Source: Stenotrophomonas rhizophila
GTDB taxonomy: Bacteria > Pseudomonadota > Gammaproteobacteria > Xanthomonadales > Xanthomonadaceae
Direction of reading: 5' to 3'
Length of the DNA: 64,000 nt
NCBI RefSeq assembly: GCF_003751305.1
Contig: NZ_RJKV01000001.1
Location: forward strand, 434,001-498,000
In this document: piece by piece, positions 27,943 through 35,868 of the stretch
Numbering within the stretch: the first letter of the stretch is position 1
Layout of the letters: each line of letters opens with the position of its first letter
Program-made: the position numbers and the translations under genes
Notes under the pieces: generated by a model
Databases searched by the model: none
Told to the model about the DNA's origin: nothing
What the model saw: the letters and a program-made list of their open reading frames with translations, nothing else

Positions 27943-29556
27943 ATGTCGCAGTCTCCATGGTGGCGCGGTGCCGTCATCTATCAGATCTACCCGCGCAGTT
28001 TCCTGGACGCCAACGGCGATGGCGTGGGCGACCTGCCCGGCATCATCGAACGCCTGGACTATGTCGCCGCGCTCGGCGTCGACGCGATCTGGGTGTCGCC
28101 GTTCTTCAAATCGCCGATGGCCGACTTCGGCTATGACATCGCCGACCACCGCGACGTCGATCCGTTGTTCGGCACGCTGGCCGATTTCGATCAGCTGCTG
28201 GCCAAGGCGCATGCACTGGGTTTGAAGGTGATGATCGACCAGGTGTTCAGCCATACCTCGATCGACCATGCCTGGTTCCAGGAGAGCCGGCAGGACCGCA
28301 CCAATCCCAAGGCGGACTGGTACGTGTGGGCCGATCCGCGCGAGGACGGCACCCCGCCCAACAACTGGATGTCGATCTTCGGGGGCGTGGCCTGGCAGTG
28401 GGAGCCGCGGCGCGAGCAGTATTTCCTGCACAACTTCCTGGCCGACCAGCCCGACCTGAACTTCCACAACCCGGCGGTGCAGCAGGCCACGTTGGATTAC
28501 GTGCGGTTCTGGCTCGACCGTGGCGTGGATGGCTTCCGCCTGGATTCGATCAACTTCTGTTTCCACGACGCACAGCTGCGCGACAACCCGGCCAAGCCGC
28601 TGGAAAAGCGCCTCGGCCGTGGCTTCAGCGCGGACAATCCGTACGCCTACCAGTACCACTACTACAACAACACGCAGCCGGAGAACATCGGCTTCATCGA
28701 GCAACTGCGCGTGCTGCTGGACGCGTACCCGGGCTCGGTCAGCCTGGGCGAGATCTCCGCGGAAGATTCGCTGGCGACCACGGCCGAGTACACGGCGCCG
28801 GGCCGCCTGCACATGGGCTACAGCTTCGAGCTGCTGGTGAAGGATTTCAGCGCCGGTTACATCCGCGACACCGTAGCGCGGCTGGAGGCCACCATGACCG
28901 AAGGCTGGCCGTGCTGGGCGATCTCCAACCACGATGTGGAGCGGGCGGTGACGCGCTGGGGTGGCCATCCGGCGCAACCGCGCCTGGCGCGGATGCTGGT
29001 GGCGATGCTGTGCTCGCTGCGCGGTTCGATCTGCCTGTACCAGGGCGAGGAGCTGGGGCTGGGCGAGGCGGACGTGCCGTTCGAGGCGCTGCAGGACCCG
29101 TACGGCATTACGTTCTGGCCGAACTTCAAGGGCCGCGACGGGTGCCGTACGCCGATGCCGTGGCTGGATGCACCCAAGGCGGGCTTCACGACGGGTGAGC
29201 CGTGGTTGCCGATTCCAGCGGAGCATCAGGCCGCGTCGGTGGCGACGCAGGAACATGATCCGCACTCGGTGTTGAACGCGTTCCGTCAGTTCCTGGCGTG
29301 GCGGCGGACGATGCCGACGCTGTTGGTGGGCGACATCCGTTTTCTTGCGTGCGCCGAGCCGGTGTTGATGTTCGAGCGTGTGCACGGGGAGGAGACGTTG
29401 CTGTTGGCGTTCAATCTTTCGGCTGAGAGTGTCCGTGTTGCGCTGCCGGTGGGGCAGTGGCAGGCGGTGAAGGTGCCTGGTCCGGATACGGGCGAGGTGG
29501 TCGGTGGTGAGCTGGTGTTGCCGGCGCAGTCAATGTATTGCGCGCGACGCGGCTGA
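27943..29556 (+). CDS. GH13 alpha-glucosidase, XgtA-like
   Basis: 537 residues. GH13 catalytic residues sit at D201 (GFRLDSIN), E270 (LGEISAED) and D331 (SNHDVERAV). Their numbering and the length match the Xanthomonas campestris alpha-glucosidase XgtA as I recall it (Asp201, Glu270), an enzyme that also transfers glucose. No signal peptide is seen, so it probably cleaves maltose and maltooligosaccharides in the cytoplasm after uptake by the transporter at 38067. The start is the ATG preceded by a purine-rich ribosome site; an in-frame extension upstream crosses the operator and is not coding. Confidence 0.93.
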   Translation: MSQSPWWRGAVIYQIYPRSFLDANGDGVGDLPGIIERLDYVAALGVDAIWVSPFFKSPMADFGYDIADHRDVDPLFGTLADFDQLLAKAHALGLKVMIDQVFSHTSIDHAWFQESRQDRTNPKADWYVWADPREDGTPPNNWMSIFGGVAWQWEPRREQYFLHNFLADQPDLNFHNPAVQQATLDYVRFWLDRGVDGFRLDSINFCFHDAQLRDNPAKPLEKRLGRGFSADNPYAYQYHYYNNTQPENIGFIEQLRVLLDAYPGSVSLGEISAEDSLATTAEYTAPGRLHMGYSFELLVKDFSAGYIRDTVARLEATMTEGWPCWAISNHDVERAVTRWGGHPAQPRLARMLVAMLCSLRGSICLYQGEELGLGEADVPFEALQDPYGITFWPNFKGRDGCRTPMPWLDAPKAGFTTGEPWLPIPAEHQAASVATQEHDPHSVLNAFRQFLAWRRTMPTLLVGDIRFLACAEPVLMFERVHGEETLLLAFNLSAESVRVALPVGQWQAVKVPGPDTGEVVGGELVLPAQSMYCARRG

Positions 29557-29577
29557 TCGGATTTTCCGGTGGTATTG

Positions 29578-29610
29578 AGAGGGCGGGGCCGGGTGCCTCG
29601 CCCTTTTTTT
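29578..29610 (+). terminator. intrinsic terminator after the alpha-glucosidase
   Basis: A GC stem with an inner bulge (agggcgggg / cctcgccct) is followed by TTTTTTT, 22 bases after the stop codon. Confidence 0.85.
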
Positions 29611-29634
29611 GTCTTGCGTTCGTGTGTTGGGGTA

Positions 29635-29680
29635 CAGCCACAGCCACAGCCACAGCCACAGCCACAGCCACAGCCACAGC
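29635..29680. repeat. hexanucleotide tandem repeat (CAGCCA)n
   Basis: 46 bases, 7.7 perfect copies of cagcca, in non-coding DNA after the alpha-glucosidase terminator. A likely variable-number repeat. Confidence 0.95.
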
Positions 29681-29710
29681 GCTCAGGGCTGCGATCGTGC
29701 TGGTTTGGGC

Positions 29711-29810
29711 GGGCAGGGGTGGGTCAGCGGGACCCGCTGCAAGTACGTCCATGTAAGCTCGTATGCCGCCATCCATGGCGGCATACGGTCCCGCCAACCC
29801 ACCCCTGCCC
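29711..29810. repeat. long inverted repeat A with perfect inner hairpin
   Basis: Outer arms gggcaggggtgggt (29711-29724) and acccacccctgccc (29797-29810) are perfectly complementary and continue with gcgggacc/ggtcccgc. Inside is a second hairpin, gtatgccgccat / atggcggcatac (29761-29786), with a 2-base loop. Its outer arms resemble those of repeat B (30248-30345). Confidence 0.85.
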
Positions 29811-29934
29811 ACCCTTTGACAATGTGCCGGTGCGCAAGGGAAAAGCGATGACGGGCAGGCACGTCATGGCACCCGCGAGGCTGATGTTGACCTGAATCCG
29901 AAAGGCTTGAGCTGTCGCGCTGGTCTCAGGCGTG

Positions 29935-30003
29935 GAAGCAGTTGAAGCACTTGAAGCACTTAAAGCACTTAAAGCACTTAAAGCATTTGAAGCATTTGAA
30001 GCC
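29935..30003. repeat. nonanucleotide tandem repeat (gaagcactt)n
   Basis: 69 bases, about 7.7 copies of a 9-mer with small variations (gaagcactt, aaagcactt, aaagcattt, gaagcattt). Confidence 0.95.
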
Positions 30004-30041
30004 TGCGTAATGGTCGTAGCGGGTGGCGCGGTCGAGATGCT

Positions 30042-30068
30042 CGGTGCAATCGGTGCAATCGGTGCGGT
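30042..30068. repeat. short nonanucleotide tandem repeat (cggtgcaat)3
   Basis: Three copies, the last one changed to cggtgcggt. Confidence 0.8.
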
Positions 30069-30181
30069 CCGGAGGGTCATGCCTATCGTGGCGTTCGACG
30101 TAGTCGGCACGGTCAAAAGTGTTGAGGCGGGCGAACTGCTCGAGCTGGTCCGAGCCGCAGATATCTCGCTCGATCAGGCTT

Positions 30182-30219
30182 TGCACTGCACTGCACTGCA
30201 CTGCACTGCACTGCACTGC
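30182..30219. repeat. pentanucleotide tandem repeat (tgcac)n
   Basis: 38 bases, 7.6 perfect copies of tgcac. A 5-base period would shift any reading frame when the copy number changes. Confidence 0.95.
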
Positions 30220-30247
30220 CATGGCCACCAACCAACTGTCGAAGGGC

Positions 30248-30345
30248 GGGGGTGTGTGGGTTGGCGGGACCGTTGTGCCGCATGGATGCGGCTCACGAGC
30301 CCCATGGATGGGTTTACGGCGCGTCCCGCGAACCCACACCCCCCC
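30248..30345. repeat. long inverted repeat B
   Basis: Arms gggggtgtgtgggttggcgg (30248 on) and the complementary gtcccgcgaacccacacccc (30323 on) pair with few mismatches around a 50-base centre. The arms share the GGGTTxGCGGGAC core with repeat A, so A and B look like two members of one family bracketing the microsatellites. Confidence 0.8.
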
Positions 30346-30400
30346 GACCAGGCCACGGACAGCCGGCACTGACGCTTTTGAGAGGGCGGGGTAAACCAAC

Positions 30401-30429
30401 AAAAAACCCGCTGCAAATAGCAGCGGGTT
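30401..30429 (-). terminator. intrinsic terminator after the sugar-locus TonB receptor
   Basis: 10-bp stem AACCCGCTGC / GCAGCGGGTT with a 5-base loop, followed on the minus strand by TTTTTTG. It lies 46 bases past the receptor stop. Confidence 0.85.
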
Positions 30430-30474
30430 CTTCGGATCTTCGATGTCGCCACTACGTCGCTGACAAGAGCAACA

Positions 30475-33234
30475 TCAGAACTTGTAGTTCACACCCAGCA
30501 TATAGGTCCGGCCCCACTCCACGTACTCCAGCGGACGATCCGTCGTGCCAGCGTAGGTGCGATACGGCTCGTTGGTCAGATTGCTTCCCTGCAGCAACAG
30601 CGTCAGCCCATGCAGACTGCTGCTGTCGGCGAACGTATAACTGACCTGCGCATCCGTCACGTTCTCACCGACCACATAACGCAGCGTCCGGTTGCCGTTG
30701 AAATTGCCGATCTCACCGATGAAATCCGAACGACGGCGCTGGCTCACGCGGGCCTCGAACCCACTGCGCTCGTAGTACGCCGTGAAGTTGTACACGCGCT
30801 CGGACAGGCCCGGCAGGCTGATCGGATCGCTGCCCACGCTGGACGCGCTTTCCGGATCCAGGATCTTGATGTCACTGTCATTGAACGTCGCACTGGCCTG
30901 CACGCCGAAGCCACGCAGGCTCTCCGTCAACATCTCCAGCGGGAACGAGGCGGTCAGCTCCAGGCCCTTGAGCTTGCCACCCTGGCCGTTCTGCGGGGCC
31001 GAGAAGGTACCGGTCGGCAGGACCGGGACGATCATGCCCGGCGGCGGTACGTAGCTGGCCAGCAGGTCGCTGAAGTCGTAGTCATCGCGCGACTGCGTGT
31101 AGACGTAGGACTTCAGATCCTTGAAGAACACCGCAGCGGCCACGTAGGCCTTTTCGCCGAAGTACTTCTCGTAGGACAGATCGATCGCGTTCGCGCGCCA
31201 CGGATCGAGCAGCGGGTTGCCGCCGCTGCCGCCGGGCTTGCCGGTGGCGGTGTCCACGCCGAACTCCAGGCCGGCGCGCATCTGGTCCACGCGCGGGCGT
31301 GCCACCTGCTTGGCCACGGCGAAACGCAGCGTCTGCTGGTGCGGGAACATGAAGGCCAGGTTCAAGCTCGGCAGCCAATCGGTGTAGGTCTTGCCGTCAT
31401 CGATCGGCAGGATGTTCTGTCCGTCCGGACGCGAGCGGTCGAAGTAGTTGGACTGCGAGCTCTGGTCGGTGCGCACCATCTGCACGCCGATGTTGCCGCG
31501 CAGGCCCACCTCGCCCAGGTCGGTGTTGATGTTGGCGCGGATCCAGGCGGTGCTGGTCTTCTCCTGCACCGTCCAGGCCTTGGGAATCAGGTAGTCCAGG
31601 TTGGTGACCGGGTTGAAGACCATGTAGCGGTCCACGGCGGCCGGGACGTTCCAGGCCGGGATGTAGCCGATACCGGCGAAGCCCAGATTGACCGGTGCGT
31701 ACTGCAGGTCACCGGCGATGTTGGCATCGCCCTGGTCGCCGAGCAGGATGTTGCCTTCGGCCTGGGTCTTGTCCTTGCGGCGGTCGGCGTAGTTCACGCC
31801 CACGTCCACATCGGAGAACCACGGCAGCGAATCGGGCATCGCGAAGGTGGCCTGCAGGCGGGCACCCTTCAGGCGGTCTTCGACCATCGGCACCTTGCCG
31901 TAGCCGGAGCCGTAGATGGTGTTGGTCAGGAACAGTGCGTCCGGGTTGGAATAGTCCAGCCCCGGGCTGATCTGCGAGAACCCGTCCGGCTTGACCACCA
32001 CACCGACCGAATCCAGCTGCGGCATCGGGGTGAGCTGCAGGTTGTTTTCCAGATTCAGTTCGTTGCGCGTTGCCTTGGAGTAGTTCACATCGGCGACAAC
32101 CTTGACCCGCTCGAAGTTGAACTCGTTGTTCCAGCCGAACGCGTCGATCTTGTCCTTGCGCTTGTTGTACATGCCGCGCACCAGCGGGTAAACGCCGGTC
32201 GCTACGCCGCCGGCGAACGTGCCATCGGCGTTGATCTGCGGGTTGGTGATCAGCAGGCCCGGGGTATAGCCGCCATTGTAGTTGCTGAGGTTGACCTCGA
32301 ACTGGTTGGCGGTGTCGATCTGCTCGGCTTCGGTGTGGAACGCATCCAGGGTGCTTGTCCACACGTTCGACGGGCGGAACTGCACGGTGGCCATCACGCC
32401 GTCACGCTCGTTGTTGCCGGTGCGGCGCAGCGCCTTGATGCCGTCGGAAAACACGGTGCCCGGGGCCAGACCGGGGCGATTGCCCTGGTCGGTCTGCTCG
32501 GTGGTCCACGGTTCGTACAGACCCACCTGGTTTTCCTGGATGGGCATGTCGCTGTGCGCGTAGCCGATCGAGATGCCCAAGGTGTTGTCGAGGAACTGGT
32601 CGATGTAGCTGGCGCTGAAGCGGTTGCCGTACGGGTCGACGTTGGCGGCCTTGCCCAGCGAGCTCTTCTGGTAGCGGCCGCTGATGGCGATCACGCGCTC
32701 GGCGAAGCTCAGCGGGCGCACCGTCTGCATGTCGATGGTGCCCGACAGGCCCTGGCCGACCAGCGCCGCATCCGGCGTCTTGTAGACGGTCACGCCGTTG
32801 ACCAGTTCCGAGGGGTACTGATCGAACTCGACGCTGCGGTTGTCACCGGTGCTGACCACTTCGCGCCCGTTGAGCAGGGTGGTGGCGAAGTCCGGCGACA
32901 GACCGCGGACGCTGATCACCTGGGCACGCCCGGCCACGCGCTGGGCGGCCAGACCGGGCAGGCGGCCCAGCGATTCGGCGATGCTCACGTCCGGCAGCTT
33001 GCCGATGTCCTCGGCCGAGATCGCTTCGACCACCGACGTGGCGTCCTGCTTGATCGCGATCGCGTTCTCGATGCCGCGGCGGATGCCGGTGACCTGGACG
33101 GTGTCCAGATTGGTCGCCGCGGTGCCGGTCGGTGCGGTGGTGGTACTGGGTTCGGCGGTCTGCGCCGACGCCATCAACGGCGTCAGGGCGACGGCCAGCG
33201 CGAGACTCAGCGCGCTGCGCTTGCGGTTCAACAT
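30475..33234 (-). CDS. TonB-dependent receptor of the maltodextrin locus
   Basis: 919 residues. A signal peptide (ALSLALAVALTPLMASAQ) is followed by a plug with LDTVQVTGIRRGIENAIAIK, SVVEAISAEDIGKLPDVSIAESLGRLPGLAAQR in sequence, then a large barrel ending YMLGVNYKF with the terminal Phe. The IRRGIENA / EDIGKLPD plug belongs to the large oligosaccharide-importing TonB receptors of Xanthomonadaceae and Caulobacter (MalA-like). A strong ribosome site (GGGAGGGGAAA) precedes the ATG. With GH97 beside it and the shared 14-bp site upstream, it probably imports maltodextrins across the outer membrane. Confidence 0.92.
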   Translation of the reverse strand: MLNRKRSALSLALAVALTPLMASAQTAEPSTTTAPTGTAATNLDTVQVTGIRRGIENAIAIKQDATSVVEAISAEDIGKLPDVSIAESLGRLPGLAAQRVAGRAQVISVRGLSPDFATTLLNGREVVSTGDNRSVEFDQYPSELVNGVTVYKTPDAALVGQGLSGTIDMQTVRPLSFAERVIAISGRYQKSSLGKAANVDPYGNRFSASYIDQFLDNTLGISIGYAHSDMPIQENQVGLYEPWTTEQTDQGNRPGLAPGTVFSDGIKALRRTGNNERDGVMATVQFRPSNVWTSTLDAFHTEAEQIDTANQFEVNLSNYNGGYTPGLLITNPQINADGTFAGGVATGVYPLVRGMYNKRKDKIDAFGWNNEFNFERVKVVADVNYSKATRNELNLENNLQLTPMPQLDSVGVVVKPDGFSQISPGLDYSNPDALFLTNTIYGSGYGKVPMVEDRLKGARLQATFAMPDSLPWFSDVDVGVNYADRRKDKTQAEGNILLGDQGDANIAGDLQYAPVNLGFAGIGYIPAWNVPAAVDRYMVFNPVTNLDYLIPKAWTVQEKTSTAWIRANINTDLGEVGLRGNIGVQMVRTDQSSQSNYFDRSRPDGQNILPIDDGKTYTDWLPSLNLAFMFPHQQTLRFAVAKQVARPRVDQMRAGLEFGVDTATGKPGGSGGNPLLDPWRANAIDLSYEKYFGEKAYVAAAVFFKDLKSYVYTQSRDDYDFSDLLASYVPPPGMIVPVLPTGTFSAPQNGQGGKLKGLELTASFPLEMLTESLRGFGVQASATFNDSDIKILDPESASSVGSDPISLPGLSERVYNFTAYYERSGFEARVSQRRRSDFIGEIGNFNGNRTLRYVVGENVTDAQVSYTFADSSSLHGLTLLLQGSNLTNEPYRTYAGTTDRPLEYVEWGRTYMLGVNYKF

Positions 33235-33359
33235 TTTCCCCTCCCAGGCAATGTTGCCAATCGATTTTTTGGTTGCCCGGAGGACCCGGGAGCGTCATGG
33301 CGCGGTGGCCGTTGACTGCGTGGCTATGGTAGGCAGCGCATCGGCTGCGGGAATCACCC

Positions 33360-33373
33360 TGCATACGTATTCA
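33360..33373 (-). promoter_or_regulatory. operator-like site TGAATACGTATGCA (copy 2, inverted)
   Basis: Exact reverse complement of copy 1, 126 bases upstream of the receptor ATG and oriented toward it. The rest of 33235-33568 holds only this site, the receptor ribosome site and the SMAG pair. Confidence 0.75.
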
Positions 33374-33458
33374 ATGACGTTTGCAGCATTGGAAGCGATT
33401 ACAGGTGCGTTATCGCAGTCGCGCCGCCGCGCCACGGTCTGCCATGCAACCGTGGATG

Positions 33459-33530
33459 GTAGTGCCGGCCGCTGGCCGGCATCCTCGGGATGCCATGCAG
33501 ATGCAGGAGCCGGCCAGCGGCCGGCACTAC
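33459..33530. repeat. SMAG inverted pair
   Basis: GTAGTGCCGGCCGCTGGCCG at 33459 and the inverted copy ending CCGGCACTAC at 33530, with a 27-base centre. It separates the GH97 stop from the receptor promoter and may limit read-through. Confidence 0.85.
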
Positions 33531-33568
33531 ACGTCATGGGGCGACGTCGAGACCACCTCTGATCAGGT

Positions 33569-35635
33569 CTACAGCGGCGTGAAACGGATCGCCTGGCCGC
33601 CACCGGGCGCAAGCACCAGCGTCAGCGCGTCGGCGCTGGTGAGCTCGCGCGTTTCGCGCACGAAGGCGAAGGGATTGCTGCGGAAATCGGCGCCGTCGCC
33701 ATCGCGGTAAATCTCAGCGCGGTAACGCAGACCCGGCTCAAGGAAGCCCAGCGAGACCGGCAACACGCGGCCGTGTTCGTCGGTGATGCTGCCCAGGAAC
33801 CAGTCGCGGCTGTGGCGGTCTTTGCGCACGATGGTCACGTAGTCGCCCACCTCGCCGTTGAGCACGCGGGTATCGTCCCAGTCCACCGCGACGTCTTCGA
33901 TGAAGCGGAAGGCTTCGCGGTGCTGCTCGTAGTGCTCGGGCAGGTCGGCCGCCATCTGGATCGGGCTGTAGAGCGTCACGTACAGCGCGAGCTGGCGGGC
34001 CAGCGTGCTGGGGATGGCCTGACCGCCGCGGCCCTTCAGACTCAGGATGCCCGGGGTGTAATCCATCGGCCCGGAGAGCATCCGGGTGAACACCAGGTTG
34101 ACCTCGTGCTCGGGCGGGTTCGGCGGTTGGCCCCAGGCGTTGTACTCCATGCCGCGCGCGCCTTCGCGGGTGATCCAGTTCGGGTAGGTGCGGCGCAGGC
34201 CGGTGTCCTTGATCGGCTCGTGCGGATTCACCGCGATATGCCGCTTGGCTGCTTCCTGCACCACCTTGAGGTGATGGCGGGCCATGAACTGGCCGTCGTG
34301 CCACTCGCGCCACAGCGGCCCACCGACCGGGTTGCGGCGGTCGACCTGGCCGTCATCGCAGACGTAGCCGCTCTTGAACGAATCCACGCCCAGCCGCGCA
34401 TACAGATCCAGCGCCGCGCCGAGCTGATCTTCGTAGTGTTCGATCGCGCAGCCGGTTTCATGGTGGCCGATCAGGTGTACACCCTTCCTCGCGCCGTAAG
34501 CCGACAGTGCCTCGATATCGAAGTCTGCGGTGGGCCGGGTGAAATCGAAGGCGTAGCCATTGCCGACCCAGTCACCGTTCCAGCCCGGATTCCAGCCTTC
34601 CACCAGCACGCCGCGGAAACCATGCCGGGCGGCGAAGTCGATCACGCGCTTGGTCTTGGCCGTGGTCGCAGCATGCCGTGGGCCGGTCGCCCAGCTCTCC
34701 TCATCCAGATGCATCGACCACCACACGCCCAGGTACTTGGAAGGCTTCACCCAGCTGACGTCGCCCAGCACGTTGGGCTCGTTGAGGTTGAGGATCAGGC
34801 TGGATTCGACCAGCCCGCCGGCGGTATCGCTGATCTGCAGCGTGCGCCACGGGGTGTCGAAGGGCAGGTTCCGCCGCACTTTCCAGCCCTCGGCCGAGGG
34901 CGACAGCTGCGCGCGCAGGCGTTGGCCGTCGGTGCGGCGCAGCCACATGCCGGCGTAGTCCACCAGCGCGGCTTCGTGGATGGCGACATGCAGGCCATCG
35001 CGGCTGCGCAGCGTCATCGGTGTATGTGCCAGTGGCACCTGATCCAGCGGTGTGCGCTGGTAGAGATACTCGTAGTGAATCGGCTCACCGGCCGGAATCC
35101 ACCAGGCGGTGGAGGTCGGTGCGATCGCGAACTCGGTCAGCTCATCGTCGATGATCGCCTCGCGCATGCCCGGCTGCTCAGGGAAGTGGTACCGGAAGCC
35201 CAGGCCGTCGTCATAGACCCGGAACACCACATCGATGCGACGCTTGGCGCCACCGCGTTCGGCCAGCTGCACGACCACTTCGTTGAAGTGATTGCGGGTC
35301 AGCCGGCGCTCGCCCCAAGGCTGTTCCCAGGTTTCATCGACGCTGCGCGACCGCTGGCCCACCACGGCGAGATCCCGGTCCAGGCGGCCATCGCGCAGCT
35401 GGAAGCCGAGCTTGGAGCTGTCCACCACGGCCTCGCCGAAACGTTCCACCCGATAGCTGGGGTTGCCGCCGTCCAGTTGCAGCGACACGCGCAGTACCTT
35501 GCCGGGCGACTCGACGTCGGCCACGGTGACGGGATCGGCGATGGCAGTGGCGCTGAATGCGCAGAGGATCCAGCCCAGCAGGGGCAGGCCACGACGTGCG
35601 AAAGGCCCATCTGTTGGATGCGACGGTGACGGCAT
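33569..35635 (-). CDS. GH97 alpha-glucosidase/glucoamylase-like, SusB family
   Basis: 688 residues from the ATG preceded by GGGAGGGGAA; an ATG nine codons upstream lacks such a site. A signal peptide covers RRGLPLLGWILCAFSATAIA. GH97 features: N-terminal beta-sandwich, barrel with WWSMHL, GVLVEGWNPGWNGDW, HHETG, GVDSFKSGYVCDDG, and the Glu-containing NPHEPIKDTGLRRTYPN and REGARGMEYNAWG blocks, which are those of inverting SusB-type enzymes. It would release glucose from maltooligosaccharides in the periplasm. It is downstream of the TonB receptor region but has its own upstream copy of the 14-bp site. Confidence 0.93.
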   Translation of the reverse strand: MPSPSHPTDGPFARRGLPLLGWILCAFSATAIADPVTVADVESPGKVLRVSLQLDGGNPSYRVERFGEAVVDSSKLGFQLRDGRLDRDLAVVGQRSRSVDETWEQPWGERRLTRNHFNEVVVQLAERGGAKRRIDVVFRVYDDGLGFRYHFPEQPGMREAIIDDELTEFAIAPTSTAWWIPAGEPIHYEYLYQRTPLDQVPLAHTPMTLRSRDGLHVAIHEAALVDYAGMWLRRTDGQRLRAQLSPSAEGWKVRRNLPFDTPWRTLQISDTAGGLVESSLILNLNEPNVLGDVSWVKPSKYLGVWWSMHLDEESWATGPRHAATTAKTKRVIDFAARHGFRGVLVEGWNPGWNGDWVGNGYAFDFTRPTADFDIEALSAYGARKGVHLIGHHETGCAIEHYEDQLGAALDLYARLGVDSFKSGYVCDDGQVDRRNPVGGPLWREWHDGQFMARHHLKVVQEAAKRHIAVNPHEPIKDTGLRRTYPNWITREGARGMEYNAWGQPPNPPEHEVNLVFTRMLSGPMDYTPGILSLKGRGGQAIPSTLARQLALYVTLYSPIQMAADLPEHYEQHREAFRFIEDVAVDWDDTRVLNGEVGDYVTIVRKDRHSRDWFLGSITDEHGRVLPVSLGFLEPGLRYRAEIYRDGDGADFRSNPFAFVRETRELTSADALTLVLAPGGGQAIRFTPL

Positions 35636-35708
35636 TTCCCCTCCCAAAGCGGCCGAAAACACCCCCGGACTATAGCGACGGCGTCACGATTGCCGACCGC
35701 CCTGGCCA

Positions 35709-35722
35709 TGAATACGTATGCA
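35709..35722 (+). promoter_or_regulatory. operator-like site TGAATACGTATGCA (copy 3)
   Basis: Third identical copy, in the 233-base divergent region between GH97 (start 35635, minus) and the six-hairpin glycosidase gene (start 35869, plus); a single site could serve both. Confidence 0.75.
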
Positions 35723-35868
35723 GCTCGATGCAGGCTGCGGCGTGCCGTCTACCATGGGCCCAAGGCACCCTGGGAGGGGGCCGCGAGCGCATTGCCGCGA
35801 GGCGGTGCGGACCTACAACGCGAGCAAAGGGGAGGGAGGCAACAGGCGCGAGCCGGTTCGCCACTTCG

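Noticed and set aside
29635..30219. Possible CRISPR array
   Set aside because: Units are 5-9 bases, directly joined without spacers, and no cas gene is present; they are microsatellites.
29926..30402. Open frames on both strands through the microsatellites
   Set aside because: The predicted peptides are simple period-3 or period-5 repeats (for example FKC or EALKAL units) with no ribosome site; they reflect the DNA repeats.
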